From Mayfieldus sp038329895 (GTDB lineage Bacteria > Actinomycetota > Thermoleophilia > Solirubrobacterales > 70-9), in contig JBBQNM010000090.1 in NCBI GenBank assembly GCA_038329895.1, positions 1 through 6,430 on the forward strand: a stretch of 6,430 nt of DNA, written 5' to 3'. Each line of letters starts with the position of its first letter. Within the stretch, counting starts at the first letter, position 1. The position numbers were made by a program, and so were the translations under genes. Shown here piece by piece: positions 1 to 6,108 of the stretch. The notes beneath the pieces are model-generated. The model was not told the DNA's origin. It saw only the letters and a list, made by a program, of their open reading frames with translations, and searched no databases.

Positions 1-1494
1 CCGGCGAAGCTCCGCCACGGCCTCTTCCCTGGACAGCGCGCGCCTATACGGGCGGTCGCTCGTCATCGCATCGAAGGCATCGGCCACGAGCAGGATCCGC
101 GACAGCAGCGGGATCTCCTCGCCCCGCAGGCCGTCCGGATAGCCCGAGCCGTCCACGTGCTCGTGGGAGTGGCGGATCCAGGGAACGACCGCCGCGATTC
201 CGTCCACGCGAGCGACCAGCTCGGCGCCCGTGACCGGGTGCCTCCTGATCTCTTCCCACTCCTCGGGGCTGAGCGGCCCTCGCTTTTGCAGGATCCGCTC
301 CGGGACGGAGATCTTGCCGACGTCGTGAAGCATCGCGGCCGCAGGGATCTGGGCGAGGAGCCACTCCGGGCAGCCGGCCCGCTTCGCGATCTCGAGCGCA
401 TAGGTCGCAACCATCCCTGCGTGATCGTGCTCGACGGCCATTCGCACGTCGACGGCCTGCGCGAGCGCCGCAGCCCAGCTCAGCTGCTCGCTGCGCGAGG
501 CGGGGGGCGGCGTGCGTCCGTGCTTAGCGGCGTAGAGATCGGCGTCGGCGTGCTGGTGCAGCTCGTCGCGGCTCCTTCCATGCAGCGGGAAGGATGCAAC
601 GCCGATCGAGACCGGGGCCCGCTCGGCCAGCGCCTTGGCTATCCGCTCGGCCACCCCTCTTGCCTCCGCGTCGCTCGCCCCTGGCAGCACCATGGCGAAC
701 TCGTCCCCGCCGAGCCGCCCAAGCGAATCCATCGCTCGCAGCGGCTCGTGCGTCGTCTGCACCACCCAGCGCAGGAGCTCGTCGCCCGCGGCGTGCCCCT
801 CGCCGTCGTTTACCTCCTTGAAGTGATCCAGGTCGAGAATCACGAGCGCCAGCGGCTCGCCCATGCGCTGCGAGCGGTTGAGCTCGGCCTCGAGCCGGTC
901 CTCGATTCCGCGGCGGTTCAGGCAGCCGGTGAGGGGATCGGTGCGGGAGAGCTCGGAAAGCTCCCTTCGCCGACGGTCGTGCGTGCGGGCCTGCCAGGCG
1001 CAGAGCAGCGAGGCCACCGCGAGGATGCCGGCGAAGACCGGCACCTGTCCTGGATTTGCCTCGTCGGAGAGTCCCACGCTGGCGTAGGCCAGGATGTCCA
1101 GGGCGCCCAGGAGCAGGACCGATGCGAGCGGGAAGGAGAGCGCGCCGGCGATGAGCGGGATGATGAAGAGCGCCGCGAAAGGACTCTTCGCGCCCCCGTC
1201 GGCAGCGACGCCTGCGGCAATCATCGCAACATAGCCTGCGGCCCACAAGAAGAAGAACAGCTCGCGGTGGCGGCTGTGGACAATGCGCTCCTTCGCCAGG
1301 AGGGCGACGGCCCCTCCGATCAGCGCCGCAGCGACGAACAGGCCGGCGATCGGTGCCCGGTTGGGTCCGTTCGGCGTAGCCAGCAGATAAGCAAGGCCGC
1401 CGGCGCAGACCACGAAGGTCGTCAAGACTCCCACCGTGATTGTCCGCATGCGAAAGCGAAGCTCGGAGAGGTCGGTAGCCTGGGCTCCGTCCAT
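1..1494 (-). CDS. Membrane-bound GGDEF / HD-GYP tandem c-di-GMP enzyme (3' end outside window)
   Basis: Predicted to make and degrade the second messenger c-di-GMP at the inner face of the membrane. The 498 visible codons stay open to the window edge. Residues 17-168 are hydrophobic, with about five or six membrane segments (for example near 21-39, 50-66, 79-97, 105-138 and 151-167). The GGDEF domain spans about 180-330: RTDPLTG at 184-190, metal-binding D221 in ILDLDHFKEVND, and GGDEF at 262-266. An RAMD motif at 253-256, exactly five residues upstream, is the canonical RxxD inhibitory site, so product inhibition is expected. The HD-GYP domain begins about 335: HDVGK at 390-394, HP at 419-420, SHEHVDGSGYP at 443-453 and DAFDAMTSDRPYR at 472-484. 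The start is the ATG at 1494, preceded by AGAGGTG on the minus strand. Family assignment is firm. Which activity dominates is not decidable. The first His of the usual HHE motif is Ser443. C-terminal remainder not visible. Confidence 0.95.
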   Translation of the reverse strand, partial: MDGAQATDLSELRFRMRTITVGVLTTFVVCAGGLAYLLATPNGPNRAPIAGLFVAAALIGGAVALLAKERIVHSRHRELFFFLWAAGYVAMIAAGVAADGGAKSPFAALFIIPLIAGALSFPLASVLLLGALDILAYASVGLSDEANPGQVPVFAGILAVASLLCAWQARTHDRRRRELSELSRTDPLTGCLNRRGIEDRLEAELNRSQRMGEPLALVILDLDHFKEVNDGEGHAAGDELLRWVVQTTHEPLRAMDSLGRLGGDEFAMVLPGASDAEARGVAERIAKALAERAPVSIGVASFPLHGRSRDELHQHADADLYAAKHGRTPPPASRSEQLSWAAALAQAVDVRMAVEHDHAGMVATYALEIAKRAGCPEWLLAQIPAAAMLHDVGKISVPERILQKRGPLSPEEWEEIRRHPVTGAELVARVDGIAAVVPWIRHSHEHVDGSGYPDGLRGEEIPLLSRILLVADAFDAMTSDRPYRRALSREEAVAELRR

Positions 1495-1659
1495 GTCACC
1501 TCTGTTACTCGACAGCGCGCCCGCTCGCCAGCATCCAACCTCGCCAGCATCGAACATCTGTCGAGTCGAGGCGCCGCCTGTCCGCCGCCGTGGAAGAGCG
1601 GCCTCACGAGCCAGTCAGAAGATCCTGTGGGGGTACATAAATCCGGCTCGGGCTCACGG

Positions 1660-1692
1660 ATCGGTTGATTTGCAGGCCAGACCGATTTTTTT
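1660..1692 (+). terminator. Plus-strand hairpin followed by T7
   Basis: ATCGGT (1660-1665) pairs with ACCGAT (1681-1686) across a 15-base loop, and the last T starts a run of seven Ts (1686-1692), the layout of a rho-independent terminator read on the plus strand. A competing stem, ATCCG (1641-1645) with CGGAT (1657-1661), shares two bases with it. No plus-strand gene lies upstream, so it would end antisense transcripts or belong to a lost gene. Stem is only 6 bp, so confidence is modest. Confidence 0.4.
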
Positions 1693-1752
1693 GCACCCCA
1701 CACGCTAGTAGACCCGTCCGTAAGCTCGGCGGGGTGACTGGCTTGGTGGTTT

Positions 1753-1764
1753 CCGACCGGTCGG
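1753..1764. promoter_or_regulatory. Perfect 12-bp palindrome CCGACCGGTCGG, operator-like
   Basis: CCGACCGGTCGG is a perfect inverted repeat 259 bases upstream of the GGDEF/HD-GYP start codon. Palindromes built on GACCGGTC are common operators for TetR-family repressors in actinobacteria. No such regulator is encoded in the window, and a GC-rich genome yields some palindromes by chance, so the role as an operator is inference. Confidence 0.35.
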
Positions 1765-2247
1765 CTCGCCACGATGCGTCCTAGGTAAGAGCCGGCCGGC
1801 GCGCGCTGACCCAGTGCACTCACGCTGAGCGGAGTTGCCGCGCCGGCCTGGAGCAGACCTTCGGGGCGCCGATTCCGGCTACTTCAGCCATCGGGATCGG
1901 GGCTGGCACCGGAGTCCGCAGCACGCGGACCTCGAGCAGACTTCGGCTCCGGCCGGCAAGACCCGAGTGCTCTTAAGAGCAACCTCCCGCCACCCCAGGC
2001 CAATCAACCAAGCACTCGCCCAAATCGCCAAGACCATCGATCAGATAGCCAGCTGCAGGACCGCAACAGCCGCCTCGACACACGCCTATCGCGGCACCTC
2101 AACCGACCTTCTACCACCAACCACCCCAACCCCTCACGCACTACCACCGGAGTGGATCCGGATCTCCCTCGAGCAAGCCGAATAAGTCTGTCGCTGATAC
2201 CCGTTGCTCCCTCGCCAGGACTCGGAATGGACTTAGTCGATAGACCG

Positions 2248-2287
2248 TGGGCTACCGTCATTTGTTTGAGCCAATTTCCGTGCCTGA
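2248..2287 (+). repeat. Dispersed repeat, copy A
   Basis: Contains the exact 16-base core GTCATTTGTTTGAGCC at 2257-2272, preceded by TGGGCTACC and followed by a diverged GTGCCTGA. Beyond the core, looser similarity to copy B continues for about 100 bases: both have GAGTC near +40 and a CAGAAGCG...CGTGGGCT block near +80 to +100. No transposase follows. Confidence 0.8.
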
Positions 2288-2428
2288 GAGCCGCCGATGA
2301 GTCGGGCGCAACCCTTGAAATCGAGTGGCCGTGCTGCACAGAAGCGGTGGCGTGGGCTGATGCTGCTGCGTTTCGGGCGGAGCGAAAGCGCTGACGAGCG
2401 CACTCGCCCCCTAACGGTTGTGGAGCCC

Positions 2429-2716
2429 TCAGGACATGGTGCGTTGTACCTTGACCTCGCAGAGGTCAACGGAGGCCCGCGTGCCGGGGGTCTCCGACGG
2501 GTCCATCTGTTCGAAGACCGCGCTCGCGTCGCGCATCTTCTGCTCCGTCTCGAAGTACCCGACGAAGATGGCCGTTCCCTGTGCCTCGTTGACAAACAGC
2601 TCGAATCCGGTTGAGTCGACGCCGGGCGGAGGTCCCTCGGACTCTTCGACCTGGGCAACGATCTCCGAGATCCTCTCAGCGGTCACTTCAGTGAATCTGA
2701 CGACACGTGCGTACAT
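2429..2716 (-). CDS. Small orphan protein resembling a dimeric alpha/beta-barrel (ABM-like) domain
   Basis: Encodes 95 residues starting MYARVVRFTEVTAER and ending in a TGA at 2429-2431. The start chosen is the ATG at 2716, because GAGGAGGAG lies directly upstream on the minus strand; an upstream in-frame ATG at 2752 would add 12 residues and lacks this site. The pattern is an N-terminal strand (MYARVVRF), a helix (about 11-26), a central strand pair (FELFVNE, GTAIFVGYF at 48-56), a second helix (58-71) and a final strand (ASVDLCEVKV at 81-90). That is the beta-alpha-beta-beta-alpha-beta order of ferredoxin-like monooxygenase/stress-response barrels, which usually dimerise. No catalytic residues or cofactor site can be named, so function is unknown. 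The coding nature is well supported by codon pattern and ribosome-binding site; the fold is inference. It stands alone, with no co-directional neighbour nearby. Confidence 0.8.
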   Translation of the reverse strand: MYARVVRFTEVTAERISEIVAQVEESEGPPPGVDSTGFELFVNEAQGTAIFVGYFETEQKMRDASAVFEQMDPSETPGTRASVDLCEVKVQRTMS

Positions 2717-2923
2717 GCGCTCCTCCTCATCGATTGGCTGGCGCGGGATCACCGCCCGCGGCTTGGCGAGAGCCTAATGCGCCTCGCGGGCAGGCAACCG
2801 GACCTGGCTCTCCCGCGAAGCGGCAGTTATGGCCTCGCCAGGGCACGACTGCACCCTTAGGGGGCCTATGGACCCCTTAACTGTTCACCGGGGGCGAGTT
2901 GGACCGATTCCGCGCTGTCACTC

Positions 2924-2956
2924 CCGCGTGAAAGCGGAAGCGCAGATGCTTCTGCG
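2924..2956 (+). repeat. Partial repeat half-unit with small hairpins
   Basis: GCGTGAAAGCGGAAGCGC (about 2926-2943) resembles the sequence between copies B and C, GCGTGTGAAGCAGAAGCGC (about 3080-3098), and more weakly the segment after copy A (about 2331-2357). It can fold as CCGC/GCGG (2924-2927 with 2934-2937) and CGCAGA/TCTGCG (2941-2946 with 2951-2956, 4-base loop). It appears to be a leftover piece of the same repeat unit lacking the 16-base core. Confidence 0.35.
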
Positions 2957-3002
2957 GCCGGATGACCACTCGCTCTGATGCTGGAGGATGAGCGAGAGGC
3001 GG

Positions 3003-3044
3003 GTGCCCTACCGTCATTTGTTTGAGCCGATCGCGGTGCCTGGA
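3003..3044 (+). repeat. Dispersed repeat, copy B
   Basis: Exact 16-base core GTCATTTGTTTGAGCC at 3013-3028, flanked by CCCTACC on the left and GATCGCGGTGCCTGGA on the right. The core of copy C starts exactly 96 bases later, so B and C look like a tandem pair of a unit of about 96 bp. Similarity to copy A extends loosely through the whole unit. Confidence 0.8.
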
Positions 3045-3099
3045 CATGCCTGAGTCCGCGGCTCAACCAGCGACCTCTCGCGTGTGAAGCAGAAGCGCG

Positions 3100-3171
3100 T
3101 GGGCTACCGTCATTTGTTTGAGCCCATCGCCGTGCGTGGATCAAGTGCTTAGGGCGGCGAAGGGGCCTGAA
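3100..3171 (+). repeat. Dispersed repeat, copy C (closest to the IS110 left end)
   Basis: Core at 3109-3124. From 3109 to 3171 it aligns without gaps to 6109-6171, the region in front of the IS110-type transposase, with 53 of 63 positions identical; shared parts include GTGCGTGGATC and GAAGG.GCCTGAA. No transposase follows; instead the sequence runs into a tRNA remnant. It therefore looks like a solitary or truncated IS end, or a bridge-RNA relic; that reading is inference. Confidence 0.75.
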
Positions 3172-3177
3172 TGCATC

Positions 3178-3229
3178 GCTCAGAGACCGGGTTGAAGGAT
3201 CCCTGGCTCAAATCCAGCCGCCCCGACCA
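3178..3229 (+). pseudogene. Decayed 3' part of a proline tRNA
   Basis: The segment 3205-3229 reads like the end of a bacterial tRNA-Pro: T loop CTCAAAT (3207-3213; TTCAAAT expected), T-stem 3' half CCAGC, acceptor 3' half CGCCCCG (3219-3225), then A and CCA (3226-3229). The T stem pairs at four of five positions. Further 5', ACCGGG (3186-3191) with GCTCA/TGAAG on either side looks like a damaged anticodon arm carrying CGG. No matching 5' acceptor strand CGGGGCG is found at the right distance, so it is not a functional tRNA. It could be an attachment-site relic of an element that integrated into a tRNA-Pro gene. Confidence 0.45.
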
Positions 3230-3245
3230 ACTGGAAGGCCCGCTG

Positions 3246-3256
3246 GCCCTTAGGGC
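3246..3256. promoter_or_regulatory. Short palindrome in front of the two-component operon
   Basis: GCCCT-T-AGGGC is an 11-base inverted repeat 36 bases upstream of the response-regulator ATG. Its position would suit an operator, although OmpR-family regulators normally bind direct repeats. Evidence is position and symmetry only. Confidence 0.2.
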
Positions 3257-3291
3257 GTTCTCATGGTTGAGGGCTATTGTCGGTTCGTGGT

Positions 3292-3975
3292 ATGCGGTCT
3301 GTGCGCGTTCTGATCGTGGAGGACGACGAGGATCTCGCGGCGGCTGTCGGACTTGAGCTCGACCACGCCGGTTATGAGGTCCGGGTCGAGCCAGATGGAC
3401 CGGGCGCGCTGCGTGTGGAACCTCAATGGGGGCCTGACCTCGTCGTGCTTGATTTAGGTCTGCCAACGCTGGACGGCGTTGAGGTATGCCGCCGGCTGCG
3501 GGCCAAGTCGGTGGCGCCAATCTTGATTGTGACGGCGCGCGATGGGATCGAGCAACGCGTCCGTGGCCTCGACGCTGGCGCCGACGATTACGTTGTCAAG
3601 CCGTTTTCGCTGGAGGAGCTGTCGGCCAGGGTGCGCGCGCTGCTGCGTCGCTCCCGAATGCGAGAGGAGGGACAGCGGCTTCGGCTCGCGGATCTCGTTC
3701 TGGACGCGACAGCACGGACGGTCAGTCGGGGTCAGCACTCGATCGAGTTGACGCGGCGGGAGTTCGATCTGCTGGAGTTCTTCATGCGCCATCCGGGCCA
3801 GGCCCTCGAGCGCTCGACGATCCTTTCGGAGGTGTGGGGATTCGACTTTCTCGGAGGGTCGAATGTCGTCGACGTATACGTGGGCTATCTACGCCAGAAG
3901 CTGGGGGGTGGCGACGCGTCGCGCCTGATCGAGACCGTTCGCGGGGTCGGCTACAGGTTGGGCGACGGGCAATGA
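3292..3975 (+). CDS. OmpR/PhoB-family response regulator
   Basis: Cytoplasmic transcription factor activated by phosphorylation, 227 residues, the usual family length. The receiver domain (about 4-118) has the acidic pocket E10-D11-D12, phospho-acceptor D54 in VVLDLGLP, the switch T81 in LIVTARD and K103-P104-F105. The winged-helix DNA-binding domain (about 128-224) has LTRREFDLLEFF, the LSEVWG turn, VDVYVGYLRQKL recognition region and the terminal VRGVGYRL. The ATG at 3292 is chosen because the protein then begins MRSVRVLIVEDD, the family norm. An in-frame TTG at 3277 would add five residues, and no clear ribosome-binding site decides between them; a leaderless or short-leader message is possible. 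Its stop overlaps the kinase ATG by four bases (ATGA), so the kinase downstream is its partner. Target genes cannot be read from the sequence. Confidence 0.95.
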   Translation: MRSVRVLIVEDDEDLAAAVGLELDHAGYEVRVEPDGPGALRVEPQWGPDLVVLDLGLPTLDGVEVCRRLRAKSVAPILIVTARDGIEQRVRGLDAGADDYVVKPFSLEELSARVRALLRRSRMREEGQRLRLADLVLDATARTVSRGQHSIELTRREFDLLEFFMRHPGQALERSTILSEVWGFDFLGGSNVVDVYVGYLRQKLGGGDASRLIETVRGVGYRLGDGQ

Positions 3976-5465
3976 GACGACTGAGCCTGCGCAGCCGTTT
4001 CGCCCTTCTGGCGGCTCTTCTCGTACTGGTCATCGGCGTGCTCGTCGCGGCTGGGGGTTATCTCACCCTGCGGGGGTCGTTGCTTGGGCAGGCGCAGCGC
4101 CAAGCGCGCGATCAGGCTCGGCAGTTGGTATCGCTGATCGACGTCCCGACACCGCGGGGCGGCAGCGAACAACAGGGCAACCGGGTCGACATCTCTGATC
4201 CATCCCTGTCGCACGAGTTCCTGCGCCAGGGCCTGGCGGTGCGGATTGAGCGGCCCGACGGTCGCATCATTCAGGCGTCGCATGATGCGCGCGCGCTCCC
4301 CCGCCTTTCGGGGAGCCTCCGCGCGCGATGTCTGAGTTTAGGAGAGGCGAGCGCGCAGCTGTCGACGCCGCCGGTGGCGCTCTCGTGTCACCGGGTGGGG
4401 AGCGCCGGACGGCCTGCGGCGATCGTAGAGGCGGCTTCCTCGTTGGACTCGGCATGGCACCTGTTGGCGGTGTTACGCAATGCGTTGGCGCTTGGGGTGC
4501 TGGCCGGAGGGATCGTGGCGGGGGCGCTGGCGCTGGGCCTGGCGCAGCGTGCACTGCGGCCGGCGCGGCGAATCGCGGCCACGGCGGAATCGATCAGAGC
4601 GGGGAATCTGGCTCGGCGGATCGACGACCGCGGCCCGCCTGATGAGCTCGGTCGACTGGCGGACACTCTCGACGCCTGCTTTGACGAGCTCGAGCAGGCT
4701 GTTGAGCGCCAGCGCCGGTTTGTCGCCGACGCATCGCATGAACTCAAGACCCCGGTGGCCGCCATTCGGGCACATATAGAGCTGTTACGCGACTGGGCCG
4801 GAGTCGAGCCCGACGCACGCGAAGCGGCCTTACAGTCACTTGACCAGGCGGCGCGGGCGGCCGCGCGGCTGGTCTCCGATCTGCTCTACCTTGCCCAGCT
4901 CGATCGCGAGCCACCGAGTCGCCGGATCTCAGTCGCCCTCGACCAGGTCTTGCTCGACGTAGTTCGCGAGGCCCGGCCGCTCCGTCAGAACGTCGCGATC
5001 CGCGTCGATCGCCTAGACGAAGCACAAGTCAATGGCGACGAGCTGCAACTGCAGCAGCTGCTGCTCAACCTTCTCGACAACGCGCTGCGTGTTAGCCCTG
5101 GCGATGGCGAGGTGCTCGTTGCCCTTGAAACAGAGGGCGACTCGGCGACTGTCTCGGTCAGCGACCAGGGCCCCGGCATTCCGCCCGCCGAGCTGGAGCG
5201 AGTGTTCGACCGCTTCCACAGCGTGGACCTTTCTGCCCGATCACGCCGCGGTGTCGGGCTGGGCCTGACAATCGCGCGCAAGATCGCGCTCGACCACGGA
5301 GGCGAGCTCTCTGCCGAAAACCAGCCGGGTGCTGGCGCCTGCCTGCGCCTCACGCTGCCGCATCACACGTCCTCATCGAACTCGCACCTCGCCCACAGAG
5401 AAATCTCATCGCCTGCGCCTACGGTGACTGTTCCCGAGAACCGAAACGGAGGCACCGAAAGATGA
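3972..5465 (+). CDS. Membrane sensor histidine kinase (HisKA/HATPase_c)
   Basis: Autophosphorylates on a histidine in response to an external signal and passes the phosphate to the upstream-encoded regulator; 497 residues. Two membrane helices (about 10-30 and 166-190) enclose a 135-residue extracytoplasmic domain of no recognised family. Then come HAMP (about 190-243), the dimerisation/H-box SHELKTP with H256, N-box NLLDN (366-370), G1 DQGPGIP (398-404), F-box VFDRF (411-415) and G2 GVGLGL (427-432). All catalytic motifs are intact. The start is the ATG overlapping the regulator's TGA; a longer open frame reaching back to 3486 is a shadow over the regulator. The sensor domain has two cysteines, C120 and C139. 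The catalytic domain ends near LTLP (463) and is followed by a 34-residue polar tail, longer than usual, whose codons contain the ribosome-binding site of the next gene. The signal is unknown. Confidence 0.95.
   Translation: MRRLSLRSRFALLAALLVLVIGVLVAAGGYLTLRGSLLGQAQRQARDQARQLVSLIDVPTPRGGSEQQGNRVDISDPSLSHEFLRQGLAVRIERPDGRIIQASHDARALPRLSGSLRARCLSLGEASAQLSTPPVALSCHRVGSAGRPAAIVEAASSLDSAWHLLAVLRNALALGVLAGGIVAGALALGLAQRALRPARRIAATAESIRAGNLARRIDDRGPPDELGRLADTLDACFDELEQAVERQRRFVADASHELKTPVAAIRAHIELLRDWAGVEPDAREAALQSLDQAARAAARLVSDLLYLAQLDREPPSRRISVALDQVLLDVVREARPLRQNVAIRVDRLDEAQVNGDELQLQQLLLNLLDNALRVSPGDGEVLVALETEGDSATVSVSDQGPGIPPAELERVFDRFHSVDLSARSRRGVGLGLTIARKIALDHGGELSAENQPGAGACLRLTLPHHTSSSNSHLAHREISSPAPTVTVPENRNGGTER
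5448..5452 (+). promoter_or_regulatory. Ribosome-binding site for the secreted protein, inside the kinase gene
   Basis: GGAGG nine bases before the ATG at 5462 supports that start and explains how a gene overlapping the kinase stop can be translated efficiently. Confidence 0.7.
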
Positions 5466-5881
5466 TCAGACGCATCGTGAAAACAACCGCGCTGCTCGGC
5501 GCTGTGGGGGCCCTGGCATTCGGGTCCGTCACGCTGGCGCAGGGTGGAAGCGCCCATAAGGCCTCATCAGAGTCGTCGGCTGAAAGCACCGCGCCCGAGA
5601 ACTCGGCGACTGACTCCGACAATGTCCAATACACGGCGCCGGGCGATGCCGACCACCAAGGAGCCAAGGCCGCACGGCACGGCCGAGGGCATCACTCCGG
5701 CAAGGGTTCCCGCCATCATTCCCACCGGGCGGGGGACCCTAGTGAGCCCAACGAAACGGCGGGCGAGCAGGAGTCAAGCGTCGAGGCAGAGCAAGGGCAG
5801 CCCGGCGAACCGGCAAACGGCCACGCCGACCAGCCTGGACAGGACGTAAACCACGAGTGCACGGGCGACTGCGTCGAGTAG
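5462..5881 (+). CDS. Small secreted histidine-rich, disordered protein
   Basis: Encodes 139 residues. RR near the N terminus and a hydrophobic stretch (9-26) ending TLA-QG form a Sec signal peptide, with predicted cleavage after A26. No lipobox cysteine is present. The mature part is low-complexity, rich in S, E, G, P and Q. Ten histidines include a cluster at 73-88 (HGRGHHSGKGSRHHSH). The end NHECTGDCVE carries the only two cysteines (133 and 137). GGAGG at 5448-5452, nine bases before the ATG, is a good ribosome-binding site. The ATG overlaps the kinase stop (ATGA), so it is the third gene of the operon and is followed by a terminator. The family is not recognised. Histidine clusters and a C-x3-C pair are compatible with binding of divalent metal ions; this and a role as accessory to, or target of, the kinase are inference. 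Confidence 0.8.
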   Translation: MIRRIVKTTALLGAVGALAFGSVTLAQGGSAHKASSESSAESTAPENSATDSDNVQYTAPGDADHQGAKAARHGRGHHSGKGSRHHSHRAGDPSEPNETAGEQESSVEAEQGQPGEPANGHADQPGQDVNHECTGDCVE

Positions 5882-6108
5882 GACAACCCGCGCCTGCCAC
5901 GCACTGCCGAGAGCGTATGAAACGGCCCCGCCTCAGCGGGGCCGTTTCGTGGTACCGCTTTGGTACCGACCGATGCTTCCGATGTGTCCAATCGTCCACG
6001 GACGTGGGCGTATAGGACTTTCTGACGCTATAGGACGCATCTCCATCCGAAGTCGCTCGGCGTTCCTCTGTCGGGGCCAGTCGATCAGCTACTCGACGGT
6101 GCCCCAGC
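5882..6108. other. Intergenic stretch between operon terminator and IS110 end
   Basis: Apart from the terminator, I see no gene here. Two small direct repeats are visible: GGTACCG twice near 5951-5970, and TATAGGAC at 6011-6018 and 6029-6036 (18-bp period). A minus-strand frame covering 5739-6356 crosses the terminator and the IS end and is not credible as a gene. Confidence 0.5.
5919..5948 (+). terminator. Strong GC-rich hairpin terminator of the two-component operon
   Basis: GAAACGGCCCCGC (5919-5931) pairs perfectly over 13 bp with GCGGGGCCGTTTC (5936-5948) around a CTCA loop, 38 bases after the stop of the secreted protein. The downstream T run is poor, as is common in GC-rich actinobacteria. 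It would also work for minus-strand transcripts arriving from the right. Confidence 0.85.

Larger units (their letters stand above)
1495..2428. other. Long gene-poor intergenic stretch
   Basis: This stretch of 934 bases lies between the start of the GGDEF/HD-GYP gene and the end of the small minus-strand gene. I find no open frame here with a recognisable product. A plus-strand frame at 1835-2185 encodes 116 residues with no family I know and no good ribosome-binding site; its second half is merely C-rich. The stretch contains a 12-bp palindrome (1753-1764), a 10-bp palindrome GCCGGCCGGC (1791-1800), a plus-strand hairpin with a T7 tail (1660-1692), a C-rich/G-poor patch (2001-2150) and repeat copy A (2248-2287). 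It could be a graveyard of decayed mobile DNA; that is inference. Confidence 0.6.
2717..3291. other. Gene-free stretch with repeats and a decayed tRNA
   Basis: No convincing gene is present. The frames here are short and mostly cross the repeat copies; the minus-strand translations repeatedly give AQTNDG, which is only the repeat read as protein. The stretch holds repeat copies B and C, a related half-unit with small hairpins (2924-2956), a proline-tRNA remnant ending at 3229, and the region in front of the two-component operon. No good sigma-70 promoter stands out for the operon: TATTGT at 3275-3280 is a poor -10 and no -35 fits. Confidence 0.6.

Noticed and set aside
157..1668. 503-codon plus-strand open frame
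   Set aside because: It is antisense to the GGDEF/HD-GYP gene, whose motifs are unmistakable; the translation is Arg/Gly/Ala-rich with no recognisable domain.
1495..1780. c-di-GMP riboswitch in the leader of the GGDEF/HD-GYP gene
   Set aside because: I compared the minus-strand leader with the GEMM-I pattern by eye and did not find its conserved core; the visible hairpin is oriented for the opposite strand.
1835..2185. 116-codon plus-strand open frame
   Set aside because: No ribosome-binding site, no recognisable family, and the composition follows the C-rich patch; at most a gene remnant.
2248..3124. CRISPR array
   Set aside because: Cores are spaced 756 and 96 bases apart, flanks are also partly similar, and there are no cas genes; not a regular repeat-spacer pattern.
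2866..3144. Minus-strand frame with repeated AQTNDG peptides
   Set aside because: The recurring peptide is the reverse complement of the DNA repeat, not evidence of a protein repeat family.
3160..3229. Functional full-length tRNA-Pro
   Set aside because: The 5' acceptor strand and a proper D arm are missing and the anticodon stem does not pair.
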